From CAZPZZ01 sp964591245 (GTDB lineage Bacteria; Acidobacteriota; Vicinamibacteria; Vicinamibacterales; UBA8438), in assembly GCA_964591245.1 (NCBI GenBank), contig CAZPZZ010000022.1:1-41912 (forward strand): a stretch of DNA of 41,912 nucleotides. Direction: 5' to 3'. The translations under genes were made by a program, and so were the position numbers. The notes beneath the pieces were generated by a model. It saw nothing but the letters and a program-made list of their open reading frames with translations, did not search any database and was not told the origin of the DNA. Shown piece after piece: positions 9,044 through 17,052 of the stretch (the first letter of the stretch is position 1; every line of letters starts with the position of its first letter).

Positions 9044-9835
9044 GTGACTGAACACGCTCCTCACGTCGCTCCACCACGCTCTGTCTGCCAACGTGACAGC
9101 TCACACGTTCGGCCCTCTCGCGCACGCTGGTTCGCCGCATGGGGTGTTCATACCCTGACAGCCAGCGGTGTCGTGTGGGGATTCGCCGCGTTACTCGCTA
9201 TCGGTCGCGACGAGTACCGCTGGGCATTCGCTTATCTGATGGTCGCCACGGCCATCGATGCAATCGATGGCACGTTGGCTCGATGGGTTCGAGCCAAGGA
9301 CGTGCTCCCGTCATTCGACGGAACACTGCTCGACAACCTTATCGACTATCTGAACTATGCACTCGTACCCGCGATGCTACTCCACGAGGCCCAGTTGCTA
9401 CCGGCCTCGTGGGCTCTCCTCGGGAGTGCATCCGTCTGCCTGGCGTCCGCGTACCAATTTTGCCAGGCGGACGCAAAAACATCCGACCATTTTTTTGTTG
9501 GGTTTCCGTCGTATTGGAACGTACTGGCATTCTATTTCTTCATCACCGGGCTCGACCTCCGAGTAAACCTCGGAATCGTCGCATGCTGCGTGCTCTTCGT
9601 CTTCATTCCAGTCAAGTGGGTGTATCCGTCTCGAACAGAAAAATTCCGCAGCGTGACAGTCACAGCCACGGCCATCTGGGCCACACTGTGTATTGTGATG
9701 CTCATGCAGTATCCGACCCCGACCCCCTGGCTGCTTCCAAGCTCTCTGGTCTATGTCATCTACTACATCGGAATCAGCGTATTCCTGAACCTCTCGTCGA
9801 AACGCACGCCTCTCTCGACATCCTCCTCTCCGTGA
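9044..9835 (+). CDS. pcs: CDP-alcohol phosphatidyltransferase, phosphatidylcholine synthase-like
   Basis: An integral membrane enzyme with the CDP-alcohol phosphatidyltransferase signature D-A-I-D-G-T-L-A-R, then F-D-G-x-x-L-D-x-x-x-D, which binds the catalytic metals. The surrounding sequence, including V-L-P-x-F-x-G-x-x-L-D and D-Y-x-x-Y-x-x-V-P-A, resembles bacterial phosphatidylcholine synthase, which joins CDP-diacylglycerol and choline. At least six hydrophobic segments follow. The frame is open from 8873, but the first 57 residues look non-coding and overlap the divergent promoter region of the neighbouring PQQ gene. I favour GTG 9044 (263 residues, near the family size), although no strong ribosome binding site supports it. 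Phosphatidylserine synthase-like activity is an alternative. Confidence 0.75.
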   Translation: MTEHAPHVAPPRSVCQRDSSHVRPSRARWFAAWGVHTLTASGVVWGFAALLAIGRDEYRWAFAYLMVATAIDAIDGTLARWVRAKDVLPSFDGTLLDNLIDYLNYALVPAMLLHEAQLLPASWALLGSASVCLASAYQFCQADAKTSDHFFVGFPSYWNVLAFYFFITGLDLRVNLGIVACCVLFVFIPVKWVYPSRTEKFRSVTVTATAIWATLCIVMLMQYPTPTPWLLPSSLVYVIYYIGISVFLNLSSKRTPLSTSSSP

Positions 9836-9858
9836 TCACGCTCCATCACCGACTCTTT

Positions 9859-11415
9859 TCACCCTCGTTCCTCTTCGGGGATCACATCCGGGTGAAGCAA
9901 GGGCCTCGGCGGACAGACACGCTTCGTAAGCCGTGAGACCACAACGATCGCCACAAGCCCTGCAACCATCGAGAATGTTCGAAACGGAAAGAGGACGGTA
10001 TCCGACAGAGGATCGACCATTGGATATGGGATCACACGCGGCAATCCCAACGTCGGCTCGCCTCCACCAAACCGCAAGCAGAATGACACTGCGAGACCAG
10101 CCAGCGCGCCGTAGCGATTGGCCTGCTTGTCGAAAAGCGCCGTGGTCAACTGGGGAAACAGGATGCAGTAAACAAAGTCACTACAGAGGAACCACAACGC
10201 ATAGACGCTCTCGATCCGGAGCGCAATCAACGTCGCCGCTACACCGACGATGACGATTAATCGCCGGATGACGTAAACCAACTTGGCGGCATCGACAGAT
10301 GGATTCAGAAATGGTCGGTACACATTCCAGGCCCCCATCGATGCCGCCGACAGCATTGAAGAATCGATGGACGACATGACGGCAGCAGCCAGCGCTCCCA
10401 GTCCAATGCTGGCTACCAGGGGATTAGTGAGATAGCGCAACACGTAGGGCAACACCATCGGAGGCTCTGGCGGTGGCACCCCGACGGCAGACCAATCCGC
10501 CACCGCCCCCACCATACCGATAAGCGCCGCAGGCACAGCCGCAACAATACACATCCCACCGGCAAACAATGACAAATTCGCCGCCACCCGCTCACTCGCC
10601 GCGGACAGCACACGCTGAAAGTACACATGCCACGCGACGCCACCAAACACCAGCAGGAGCGCCGAATCCCACCAACTCCAGTACGCGTCACCCCAGTCAG
10701 GATCACGCCACCCTCCCCAGGGCGGCACGAGAGAGACGGCGTATTCCCGCGAATATAGCTGCCATGCAGTATCAAGTCCGTCGACGTGCGTGAGAGCGAC
10801 CGGCACGACAAGCCACAGGCCCGCAACGAGAAGGGTGAGTTGGAGTACGTCTGTGACGGCGACCGACCACAGCCCGCCAGTCAGCGTGTACGCGACGGCA
10901 ACCCCCGCCGACACCACCACGGCTGGGCCGAAATCGAGACCAAGGACCGTGCCGAAGGTAGATCCCAGGGCTGTCAAGATCGCTCCGGTCCAAAAGAGTT
11001 CGCCGGTCAGGGCAGGCACGTAAAGTAATGCCGCAACACGCCTCCCGTAGCGCTGCTCAACAGGGTCGAGCATCGTCGTAAACCGGTGGCGACGCATGAC
11101 CCGTGCGAAGACGACACCACCAACCACCAGACTCAGGGCGTATCCCCATGGTGCCTGCGCCCAGACCAACCCTGAGCTATACACAGCCTCCGCGGTCCCA
11201 TTGACGTAACCACCGCCCACCCACGTCGCAGACATGGTAAACACACCAAGCCATACCGGGATTGACCGGCGGGCCAACATCAGGTCCTCAGCTACAGTCT
11301 CCCGATGGTGGCGGACCGCCCTTTTTCCGACGACGTACATCACGGCATAGAAGAACACCACTGAGACAACGCCACCCCAGGAGATACGCTCCACAACCTC
11401 TTCCATCGACTGCAT
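9859..11415 (-). CDS. Sodium:solute symporter (SSS family)
   Basis: A 518-residue polytopic membrane protein of the SSS/SSF family (LeuT-like fold), with about 13 hydrophobic segments. Family features are the A-R-R-S-I-P-V-W-L-G region, F-T-M-S-A-T-W-V-G-G-G-Y-x-N-G-T-A-E in TM2, P-W-G-Y-A-L-S-L, and the Na+-site segment A-A-V-M-S-S-I-D-S-S-M-L-S-A. It should couple Na+ entry to uptake of a small organic solute; the sequence does not reveal which. The ribosome binding site is weak at both candidate ATGs (11415 and 11406). It is divergent from the nucleoside hydrolase with 136 nt between, so a nucleoside or related substrate is possible but unproven. Confidence 0.9.
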   Translation of the reverse strand: MQSMEEVVERISWGGVVSVVFFYAVMYVVGKRAVRHHRETVAEDLMLARRSIPVWLGVFTMSATWVGGGYVNGTAEAVYSSGLVWAQAPWGYALSLVVGGVVFARVMRRHRFTTMLDPVEQRYGRRVAALLYVPALTGELFWTGAILTALGSTFGTVLGLDFGPAVVVSAGVAVAYTLTGGLWSVAVTDVLQLTLLVAGLWLVVPVALTHVDGLDTAWQLYSREYAVSLVPPWGGWRDPDWGDAYWSWWDSALLLVFGGVAWHVYFQRVLSAASERVAANLSLFAGGMCIVAAVPAALIGMVGAVADWSAVGVPPPEPPMVLPYVLRYLTNPLVASIGLGALAAAVMSSIDSSMLSAASMGAWNVYRPFLNPSVDAAKLVYVIRRLIVIVGVAATLIALRIESVYALWFLCSDFVYCILFPQLTTALFDKQANRYGALAGLAVSFCLRFGGGEPTLGLPRVIPYPMVDPLSDTVLFPFRTFSMVAGLVAIVVVSRLTKRVCPPRPLLHPDVIPEEERG

Positions 11416-11551
11416 GGTGACACAGGAACGATGCCAGAATATTGGGTATCATGACTCCGTAACCGCATCGCCTGTGCGAGGCGGAGCACCTGATGGAACC
11501 CCGACCGCACCAGATCATTCACCCGACACGACACGGTCAGAGGCGAACACG

Positions 11552-12529
11552 ATGACTCGTGTGATTTTCGATTCCGATTCGGCCGTTTTCAACGATGACG
11601 CTTCCGCCCTGGCGATGCTCCTCGGACGACGGGACGCGATCGACATTCTTGGCGTCACCGTGGTCGCTGGTAACCACACCGTGCCGCAGGGCGCCGAACA
11701 TATGCTGCACTTGCTAGAAATTGCTGGCGCTACGAACGTCCCCCTCTATCTGGGTGCAACCTCCCCGCTCGTGAATAATCCAACCAGGGCGGCCCGGCAA
11801 GAGGCCGAATGGGGTCCCATTTCGTTCAAGGGCGCCTTCGACGCAGGCCCTACTGTGGTCCCGCCTCATGGAGGACGGTTGCCTACCGTACGGCCCCAGC
11901 AACAGGATGCGGTGTCTTTCATCATCGACACCATTGACCGGTACCCTGATCAGATCACACTGGTCGCCATGGGGCCCATGACGAACATTGCCAGGGCCTT
12001 GACACGCCGACCAGATCTCGCTCCACGTATCCGGCGCCTCGCATTCATGGGGGGTAATGCGCGGGTCCCCGGTAACGTGACACCAACCGCAGAATTCAAC
12101 ATCTGGTTCGACCCCGAAGCCGCGGCGGCCGTGCTGCAGGCTCCAATTCCAAGTATTGTGATGTTTGGCTTGGACGTAACCAATCATGCGCCACTCACAA
12201 AGACAGTCTTCGATCGCGTCGTCGCCACCGACACGCCGCTCACGCGATTGATGCGCCATGACCTGGGACCTCGGTTTGACTCGAACCCGACTGCGACCGT
12301 ATACCTCTGGGACTGCATCACGGCAGCCTGGCTCATCGATGCATCCATCGTCACCGTCTCGGAGCAGCTGCCAATCACTGTCGAGACGCAATTTGGTCCA
12401 AACTATGGCGCCACCGCTATAGCACCAGATTCCAGCACTACCCGCCCGATCGAAGTAATGCTAGATTTAGACGTCGATCGCTTTTTCCGGCTTTACGAAG
12501 AGCTACTCAGCCGACCCGGACCACAATAG
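11552..12529 (+). CDS. Nucleoside hydrolase family protein, divergent metal site
   Basis: A 325-residue member of the inosine-uridine nucleoside hydrolase family. Recognisable blocks are V-T-V-V-A-G-N, the A-x-x-V-P-L-Y-L-G-A segment, A-M-G-P-M-T-N-I-A-R-A-L, F-M-G-G-N and the E-F-N-I-W-F-D-P-E-A-A block. Characterised members hydrolyse the N-glycosidic bond of ribonucleosides using Ca2+ held by an N-terminal D-x-D-x-G-x-D-D motif. Here the motif is D7-S-D9-S-A-V-F-N-D15-D16, two residues longer than usual, and the C-terminal H-D-P region is replaced by L-W-D-C-I-T-A-A. The substrate may therefore differ from ordinary nucleosides. ATG 11552 has GAGG upstream. It precedes the thioredoxin-UGSC-partner gene by 47 nt and may be co-transcribed. 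Confidence 0.85.
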   Translation: MTRVIFDSDSAVFNDDASALAMLLGRRDAIDILGVTVVAGNHTVPQGAEHMLHLLEIAGATNVPLYLGATSPLVNNPTRAARQEAEWGPISFKGAFDAGPTVVPPHGGRLPTVRPQQQDAVSFIIDTIDRYPDQITLVAMGPMTNIARALTRRPDLAPRIRRLAFMGGNARVPGNVTPTAEFNIWFDPEAAAAVLQAPIPSIVMFGLDVTNHAPLTKTVFDRVVATDTPLTRLMRHDLGPRFDSNPTATVYLWDCITAAWLIDASIVTVSEQLPITVETQFGPNYGATAIAPDSSTTRPIEVMLDLDVDRFFRLYEELLSRPGPQ

Positions 12530-12576
12530 GCGCCCCGTGGTTACAGCCTCACCGAATCTCTGACAGAATTCTTGAT

Positions 12577-14214
12577 ATGTCTGAACTGCCATCGGCCGGC
12601 GCACAAGCGCCAGCTTTCTCACTGAACAACCGGGACAGCCACGCCACGTCATTCAACAACGACGCCACTGGCCCAACGGTGCTCTTCTTTTTCAAACGCG
12701 ACTGTGCAACCTGCGACCTTACCGCCCCACTCATCGAACGGTTGCATCGAGCGTTTGCCCAGACCAAGCTGCGAGTGATCGGTATCTCTCAGAGCAGTCC
12801 AGACGACACCGCCAAATTCGTGGACCTTCACGACCTGTCCCTTGAGATCGCCCTGGACAACGAACTTGACGTCTCGGCGGACTACGCATTCGATGCCGTT
12901 CCTGCACTGGTTCTCGCCGACCAGACACGGCGGGTAGTGGCCAGCTTCGAAGGCTTCAACAAACAAGATCTTCTCGACCTCGCGCACCATGCAGCGAAGG
13001 CCTGCGACATCAGTACGCCGGTCATCCTCGGGGAGGAGGACAATCTCCCGGAACAGCGACCGGGCTGTGGTTCTCGGGTGCACGACCCTGACGTGGCCAG
13101 ACGGTTGGCCGTCCGGCGCGGGGCCACCACTCTAGGGGGGCGACGCATCCGTGTGCCGGTCGACAATGACCCCTTCGAGTTCATGGCAGATCAAGGACTC
13201 GACGATGGTCTCCCGGTTATCCCACCGACGGAGGAACGTGTCCTCCGTATGCTGGCGGGAACAACCAGGGCCGCTTCTGAGATCGTTGCCCACGTCCCCC
13301 CCAACCTTGCCCCCGCCACGGTCGAGAAGGTCGCGGTGAATGCGGTCATGGCCGGGTGCCGGCCGGAGTACCTGCCCGTAGTCCTTGCCGCAACAGAAGC
13401 AGCGTGCACTGAAGAGTTCAACCTACATGGCGTCTTGGCCACGACGTATTTCGCGACACCGGTGATCGTCGTCAACGGACCAATCCGGCACCGGATCGGG
13501 CTGAACTGCGGTCGTAACCTTTTTGGACAGGGATTCCGTGCAAACGCGACCATTGGACGGGCGGTCCAGCTGCTTGTGCGCAACGTCGGTGGTGGCCATC
13601 CAGGTGGCATTGACATGTCCACCCTTGGACAGCCCGGAAAATTCACGTGCTGTATCGGTGAACACGAGGAAGCGAGCTGCTGGGAACCACTGCAAATCGA
13701 GCGCGGATTTTCGAGCGAAACCAGCACCGTGACCCTCTTCGCCGGGGAGGCCCCTCGAGCCATCAGAGACCAGCTGTCCCGAAGCGCGCGTTCATTGGGT
13801 GCCACTATGGGGATGTGCCTGGAGACGATGGCCCATCCAAAACTGCACCGCATGGGTGAAGTTCTGCTCGTCGTCAGCCCCGAACACGCTCGCACATTTG
13901 GACGCGATGGATATACCAAGGCGGATCTGCGCGCCCGGATCCAAGAGGTGACAGCCAAACCCTTGGGGACGTTACTTCCCAACGACGAATGCCACAAAGG
14001 GATGGCCCTCAGTGCCATTCCTCCGGAGTTGCTCGGGGCCGACGGTCAACCCACGGCAAGGGGCCTCGCGACGCCGATCCCCAAATTCAAGCAAGACGCG
14101 AACATTCTCATCGTCGTCGGGGGAGGCAGTGCTGGGAAATTCTCGGCCGTCCTCGGTGGTTGGGCCAGTGGGACCACCGGCTCCACCGCGGTAACCCGTG
14201 AAATCCACGACTAA
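12577..14214 (+). CDS. Thioredoxin-like domain fused to UGSC-partner domain (module A)
   Basis: A 545-residue two-part protein. Residues 1-145 form a peroxiredoxin/TlpA-like thioredoxin fold with C43-A-T-C46 after F-F-F-K-R-D, and a cis-Pro at 109 (A-V-P-A). After a linker containing G-C-G, residues about 198-540 match the whole of the protein at 31852-32961. Shared blocks are D-G-L-P-V-(I/V)-P-P-T, V-M-A-G-C261, V-N-G-P-I-R, R-A-N-A-T-I-G-R-A, S-T-L-G-x-P-G-K-x-T and C-I-x-E-H-E-E-A-S. The function of this second domain is not known to me. There is no signal peptide, so it should be cytosolic. The UGSC selenoprotein starts 36 nt downstream, and the fusion suggests that the thioredoxin domain reduces or relays electrons to that Sec protein or to the partner domain. 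Confidence 0.88.
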   Translation: MSELPSAGAQAPAFSLNNRDSHATSFNNDATGPTVLFFFKRDCATCDLTAPLIERLHRAFAQTKLRVIGISQSSPDDTAKFVDLHDLSLEIALDNELDVSADYAFDAVPALVLADQTRRVVASFEGFNKQDLLDLAHHAAKACDISTPVILGEEDNLPEQRPGCGSRVHDPDVARRLAVRRGATTLGGRRIRVPVDNDPFEFMADQGLDDGLPVIPPTEERVLRMLAGTTRAASEIVAHVPPNLAPATVEKVAVNAVMAGCRPEYLPVVLAATEAACTEEFNLHGVLATTYFATPVIVVNGPIRHRIGLNCGRNLFGQGFRANATIGRAVQLLVRNVGGGHPGGIDMSTLGQPGKFTCCIGEHEEASCWEPLQIERGFSSETSTVTLFAGEAPRAIRDQLSRSARSLGATMGMCLETMAHPKLHRMGEVLLVVSPEHARTFGRDGYTKADLRARIQEVTAKPLGTLLPNDECHKGMALSAIPPELLGADGQPTARGLATPIPKFKQDANILIVVGGGSAGKFSAVLGGWASGTTGSTAVTREIHD

Positions 14215-14250
14215 GGACTCCAACGGCGAGTGATACAGTGAGGCAATTCT

Positions 14251-14799
14251 ATGAACGACTCCTTAGTTATCCTTGATCCCACCGACGAGCGTGCGCCGAT
14301 CGGCCGTCAACTAGCAGCGCGTTCGGGCCGCCTTCAGGGCACTCTGGGCATCATCGATATCTCCAAAGCCCGTGGTGATGTCTTCTGCGATGAAGTCGAG
14401 CGGCTGGTACGGAAACGAATGCCAGACCTTGAGGTCATTCGACTCCGGAAACCCACCTACACGAAGCCGGCCCCATCGGATCTCCGTGAGGAGGTCGGCA
14501 CGCGCTGCCGAGCCGTGATACAGGCCTTGGCCGATTGAGGGTCCTGCACGTCGTGCAGTGTGCACGACCTGGTCGATTACGAGACACGAGGAATTCCGTC
14601 GGTCATGGTAGCGTCAACGGAATTCGTACACGCGGCCAAGCTTCAGGCTGACGCGCTTGGCATGCCGGAACTGGCTTCCGGCTCCGTATTCGTCCCGCAC
14701 CCCATCCAGGATGCAACTGACGACGAGATGCGGCGCAAAGCCAGACAAGCGATCGACGCGATTCTTGAGGCCCTGACGACCGGAGACACTGAAGGCTGA
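14251..14799 (+). CDS. UGSC-family selenoprotein, module A (in-frame TGA = Sec)
   Basis: A 182-residue protein when TGA 14536-14538 is read as selenocysteine (residue 96); ordinary translation would stop after 95 residues. The Sec centre is U96-G-S-C99-T-S-C102-S-x-H-D, and the same frame continues to the TGA ending at 14799 with a sensible sequence (Y-E-T-R-G-I-P-S-V-M-V, then V-P-H-P-I). This matches what I know as the UGSC family of (seleno)proteins, named for the U-G-S-C motif. The N-terminus has the family opening I-L-D-P-T. GAGG precedes ATG 14251. A hairpin at 14550-14568 is a candidate SECIS. The motif resembles the Sec centre of glycine reductase GrdB, so a reductive reaction is plausible, but the substrate is unknown. 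It lies 36 nt after its partner gene. Confidence 0.9.
14536..14538 (+). other. Selenocysteine codon (TGA) in module A selenoprotein
   Basis: This TGA lies in frame between two coding halves. The reading frame before it (from 14251) and after it (to 14799) is the same, and the residues just after it, G-S-C-T-S-C-S-V-H-D, match the second copy at 34496 onwards. A genuine stop would leave a conserved redox motif untranslated. Confidence 0.9.
14550..14568 (+). promoter_or_regulatory. Candidate bacterial SECIS hairpin, module A
   Basis: A perfect 8-bp stem (GTCGTGCA / TGCACGAC) closes a 3-nt loop GTG. The loop begins 19 nt after the TGA, within the usual range for bacterial SECIS elements, and starts with G, as SelB-type SECIS loops usually do. 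A competing 6-bp hairpin (CTGCAC / GTGCAG) overlaps at 14544-14558 and would exclude it. Confidence 0.7.
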
Positions 14800-14922
14800 A
14801 CCCTCAGCTCTCGCCGGCGTCATGAATCAGTGGCCCCCGACGTGCACGCACCACCGGAGACAAAGCCCGGTCCTACGACACGTGGGCACCGTCAGGAGCA
14901 CGAAATCGGGAGACCATCGCAG

Positions 14923-17025
14923 ATGCCTGATGCCGTAACCGTATCCCACCGCGATGACGTCGCCGTCGTGACACTTCACAACCCCCCAGTCAATGGCCTG
15001 GGGTTTGCGGTGAGGAACGAACTCCACACTGCGCTGGCCACGACCGCACAAGACCCAGCGGTCGCAGCGGTCGTCCTGACCGGAAACGGCAAGATGTTCA
15101 GCGGGGGTGCTGATATCAGGGAATTCAACTTGACGCCGCCGTCCGGCACTCCTCCTCTGCCGACGTTAATCGACGCCATTGAAACCTCCGAGAAACCAGT
15201 GGTCGCGGCGATTCACGGGGTGGCGCTCGGGGGAGGTCTCGAGTTGACCCTGGGATGCCATGCCAGATTAGCCGCGCCGGGGACGCGCCTCGGCCTGCCG
15301 GAAGTGACACTCGGTTTCGTACCCGGCGCCGGTGGCACCCAGCGCCTGCCTCGGCTGATCGGTGTCCCAGACGCACTCGACCTGATCGTGAATGGTCTCC
15401 GAGTGACAGCGGAACGAGCACTTACCCTCGGATTGATCGACGATATTGTCGACGGAGACCTGCTCAGTGCGGCCATCCACTACGCACGCCGATGTGCAGA
15501 TGGCACCCAACCACTCCGGCGCACATCCGCCCTCAACGAACGCCTCGCCGCTGCCCAGGCCACCCCCTCACTGTTCGACGACTTTCGAAAGAAAATGGCC
15601 CGCATGGCCCGCGGATACGATGCGCCCTATGCCTGTGTCGACTGTATCGAAGCATCCATCACGCAACCATTTCCCGAAGGACTAGCCAACGAACGTGCCA
15701 CCTTCCTTCGACTCGTGAGTTCCGATCAATCCAAAGCGCTTCGACACGCGTTCTTCGCCGAACGCCAGGTCACCAAGATTCCGGATGTTCCGAAGCACAC
15801 GCCAACTCAATCCATCGAGCAAAGCGCCGTAGTCGGATGTGGCACGATGGGGCGTGGCATTGCGATGGCGTTCGCGAACGCCGGTATCCCGGTGACCGTG
15901 TTCGACATGTCCGAGGAAGCCCTCGACAAAGGCCTGCAGACCATCCGGCAACAGTACGCTGCGACAGTCACCAAGGGCCGGCTCTCATCCGCAGAGATGG
16001 ACGCACGGCTCGCCCGTATTTCCACCACGCTCGACTACGCCGGCCTGGCCGACTCGGATATCGTTATCGAGGCTGTCTTTGAGGACATGCTCCTGAAGAA
16101 AGAGGTATTCAAAACGCTCGACACGATGTGTCAACCCAAGACCATCCTTGCCACAAACACATCGACCCTAGACGTCGACGACATTGCCGCCGCCACCAAT
16201 CGCCCACAGCAAGTGATCGGCACGCATTTCTTCAGCCCGGCTCACATCATGAAATTGATGGAGAACGTGCGCGGCGCACACACGTCACCCGAAACGATCG
16301 CCAGCGTCATGGCGCTGGCAAAGCGACTCGGCAAGATCGGCGTTCTTGTCGGTATCTGCGACGGCTTCGTTGGAAACCGCATGCTCTACGCGTATCGGCG
16401 TCAAGCAGACTTTTTACTCGAGGAAGGCGCTCTCCCTCAACAAATCGACAAAATCCTCTATGACTTCGGTATGCCAATGGGCCCATACGCAATGGGCGAC
16501 CTGGCCGGGCTCGATGTCGGCTGGCGTATCCGTCAGGCACAGGCCGCAACACGACCGACACACCTTCGGTATTCAACCATTGCCGACCGCGTGTGTGAAC
16601 TCGGGCGCTTCGGCCAAAAAACCAACGCCGGCTGGTACCGGTACACAGAGGGAAGTCGAACTCCAATCCCGGACCCCGAGATCGAACAACTCATTCGTTC
16701 GATTTCAACTGAACAGGGCATTACCCGTCGAAACATCACAAACCAGAACATCCTGGAACGGTGCCTCTACCCGCTCATCAACGAAGGAGCCAAGATTCTG
16801 GAAGAAGGCCTGGCTCAGCGGGCCAGTGATATCGACATTGTCTGGATGTACGGGTACGGTTTCCCGCGCTACCGGGGGGGGCCGATGTTCTGGGCCAATC
16901 TGGTCGGTGTCAAAACCGTCTACGACACAATGAGTCGTCTCTACGACGAACACGGAGACTGGCTCGAGCCAGCACCGCTTCTCCGCCGCCTCGCCGAGGC
17001 AGGCCAGTCGTTCGGTCAGCACTGA
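14923..17025 (+). CDS. Bifunctional enoyl-CoA hydratase / 3-hydroxyacyl-CoA dehydrogenase
   Basis: A 700-residue FadB/FadJ-like or peroxisomal-bifunctional-type enzyme of beta-oxidation. The crotonase domain (about 1-190) has the oxyanion-hole blocks S-G-G-A-D-I-R and G-V-A-L-G-G-G, with E107 and E127 (G-L-P-E-V-T-L-G-F) as the catalytic glutamates. The NAD-binding domain starts near residue 300 with V-V-G305-x-G-x-M-G-R-G. Next comes the catalytic block G-T-H-F-F-S-P-A-H-I-M-K-L-M-E, and two C-terminal helical domains end in G-Y-G-F-P-R-Y-R-G-G-P-M. It hydrates trans-2-enoyl-CoA and oxidises the 3-hydroxyacyl-CoA. ATG 14923 has GGGAGA upstream; the GTG at 14830 would add 31 atypical residues. 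It lies 123 nt after the module A selenoprotein on the same strand. Confidence 0.93.
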   Translation: MPDAVTVSHRDDVAVVTLHNPPVNGLGFAVRNELHTALATTAQDPAVAAVVLTGNGKMFSGGADIREFNLTPPSGTPPLPTLIDAIETSEKPVVAAIHGVALGGGLELTLGCHARLAAPGTRLGLPEVTLGFVPGAGGTQRLPRLIGVPDALDLIVNGLRVTAERALTLGLIDDIVDGDLLSAAIHYARRCADGTQPLRRTSALNERLAAAQATPSLFDDFRKKMARMARGYDAPYACVDCIEASITQPFPEGLANERATFLRLVSSDQSKALRHAFFAERQVTKIPDVPKHTPTQSIEQSAVVGCGTMGRGIAMAFANAGIPVTVFDMSEEALDKGLQTIRQQYAATVTKGRLSSAEMDARLARISTTLDYAGLADSDIVIEAVFEDMLLKKEVFKTLDTMCQPKTILATNTSTLDVDDIAAATNRPQQVIGTHFFSPAHIMKLMENVRGAHTSPETIASVMALAKRLGKIGVLVGICDGFVGNRMLYAYRRQADFLLEEGALPQQIDKILYDFGMPMGPYAMGDLAGLDVGWRIRQAQAATRPTHLRYSTIADRVCELGRFGQKTNAGWYRYTEGSRTPIPDPEIEQLIRSISTEQGITRRNITNQNILERCLYPLINEGAKILEEGLAQRASDIDIVWMYGYGFPRYRGGPMFWANLVGVKTVYDTMSRLYDEHGDWLEPAPLLRRLAEAGQSFGQH

Positions 17026-17052
17026 ACCGCTCGGATCCGAGACAGCGCGCAT

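Noticed and set aside
14251..14538. A separate 95-residue gene ending at TGA 14536-14538, with another small gene at 14560-14799
   Set aside because: The frames are identical, the sequence between them is a conserved Cys-rich motif, and a paralogue has the same in-frame TGA. One selenoprotein gene explains both.
15255..16082. Plus-strand 275-codon frame inside the bifunctional beta-oxidation gene
   Set aside because: It is in another frame of a gene with intact crotonase and dehydrogenase motifs; its composition is Arg/Pro/Ser-rich.
17028..17039. Palindrome around CTCGGATCCGAG between convergent genes as a terminator
   Set aside because: The stem has no loop and no T-tract follows; the convergent stops are only 27 nt apart, so a terminator was looked for but not supported.
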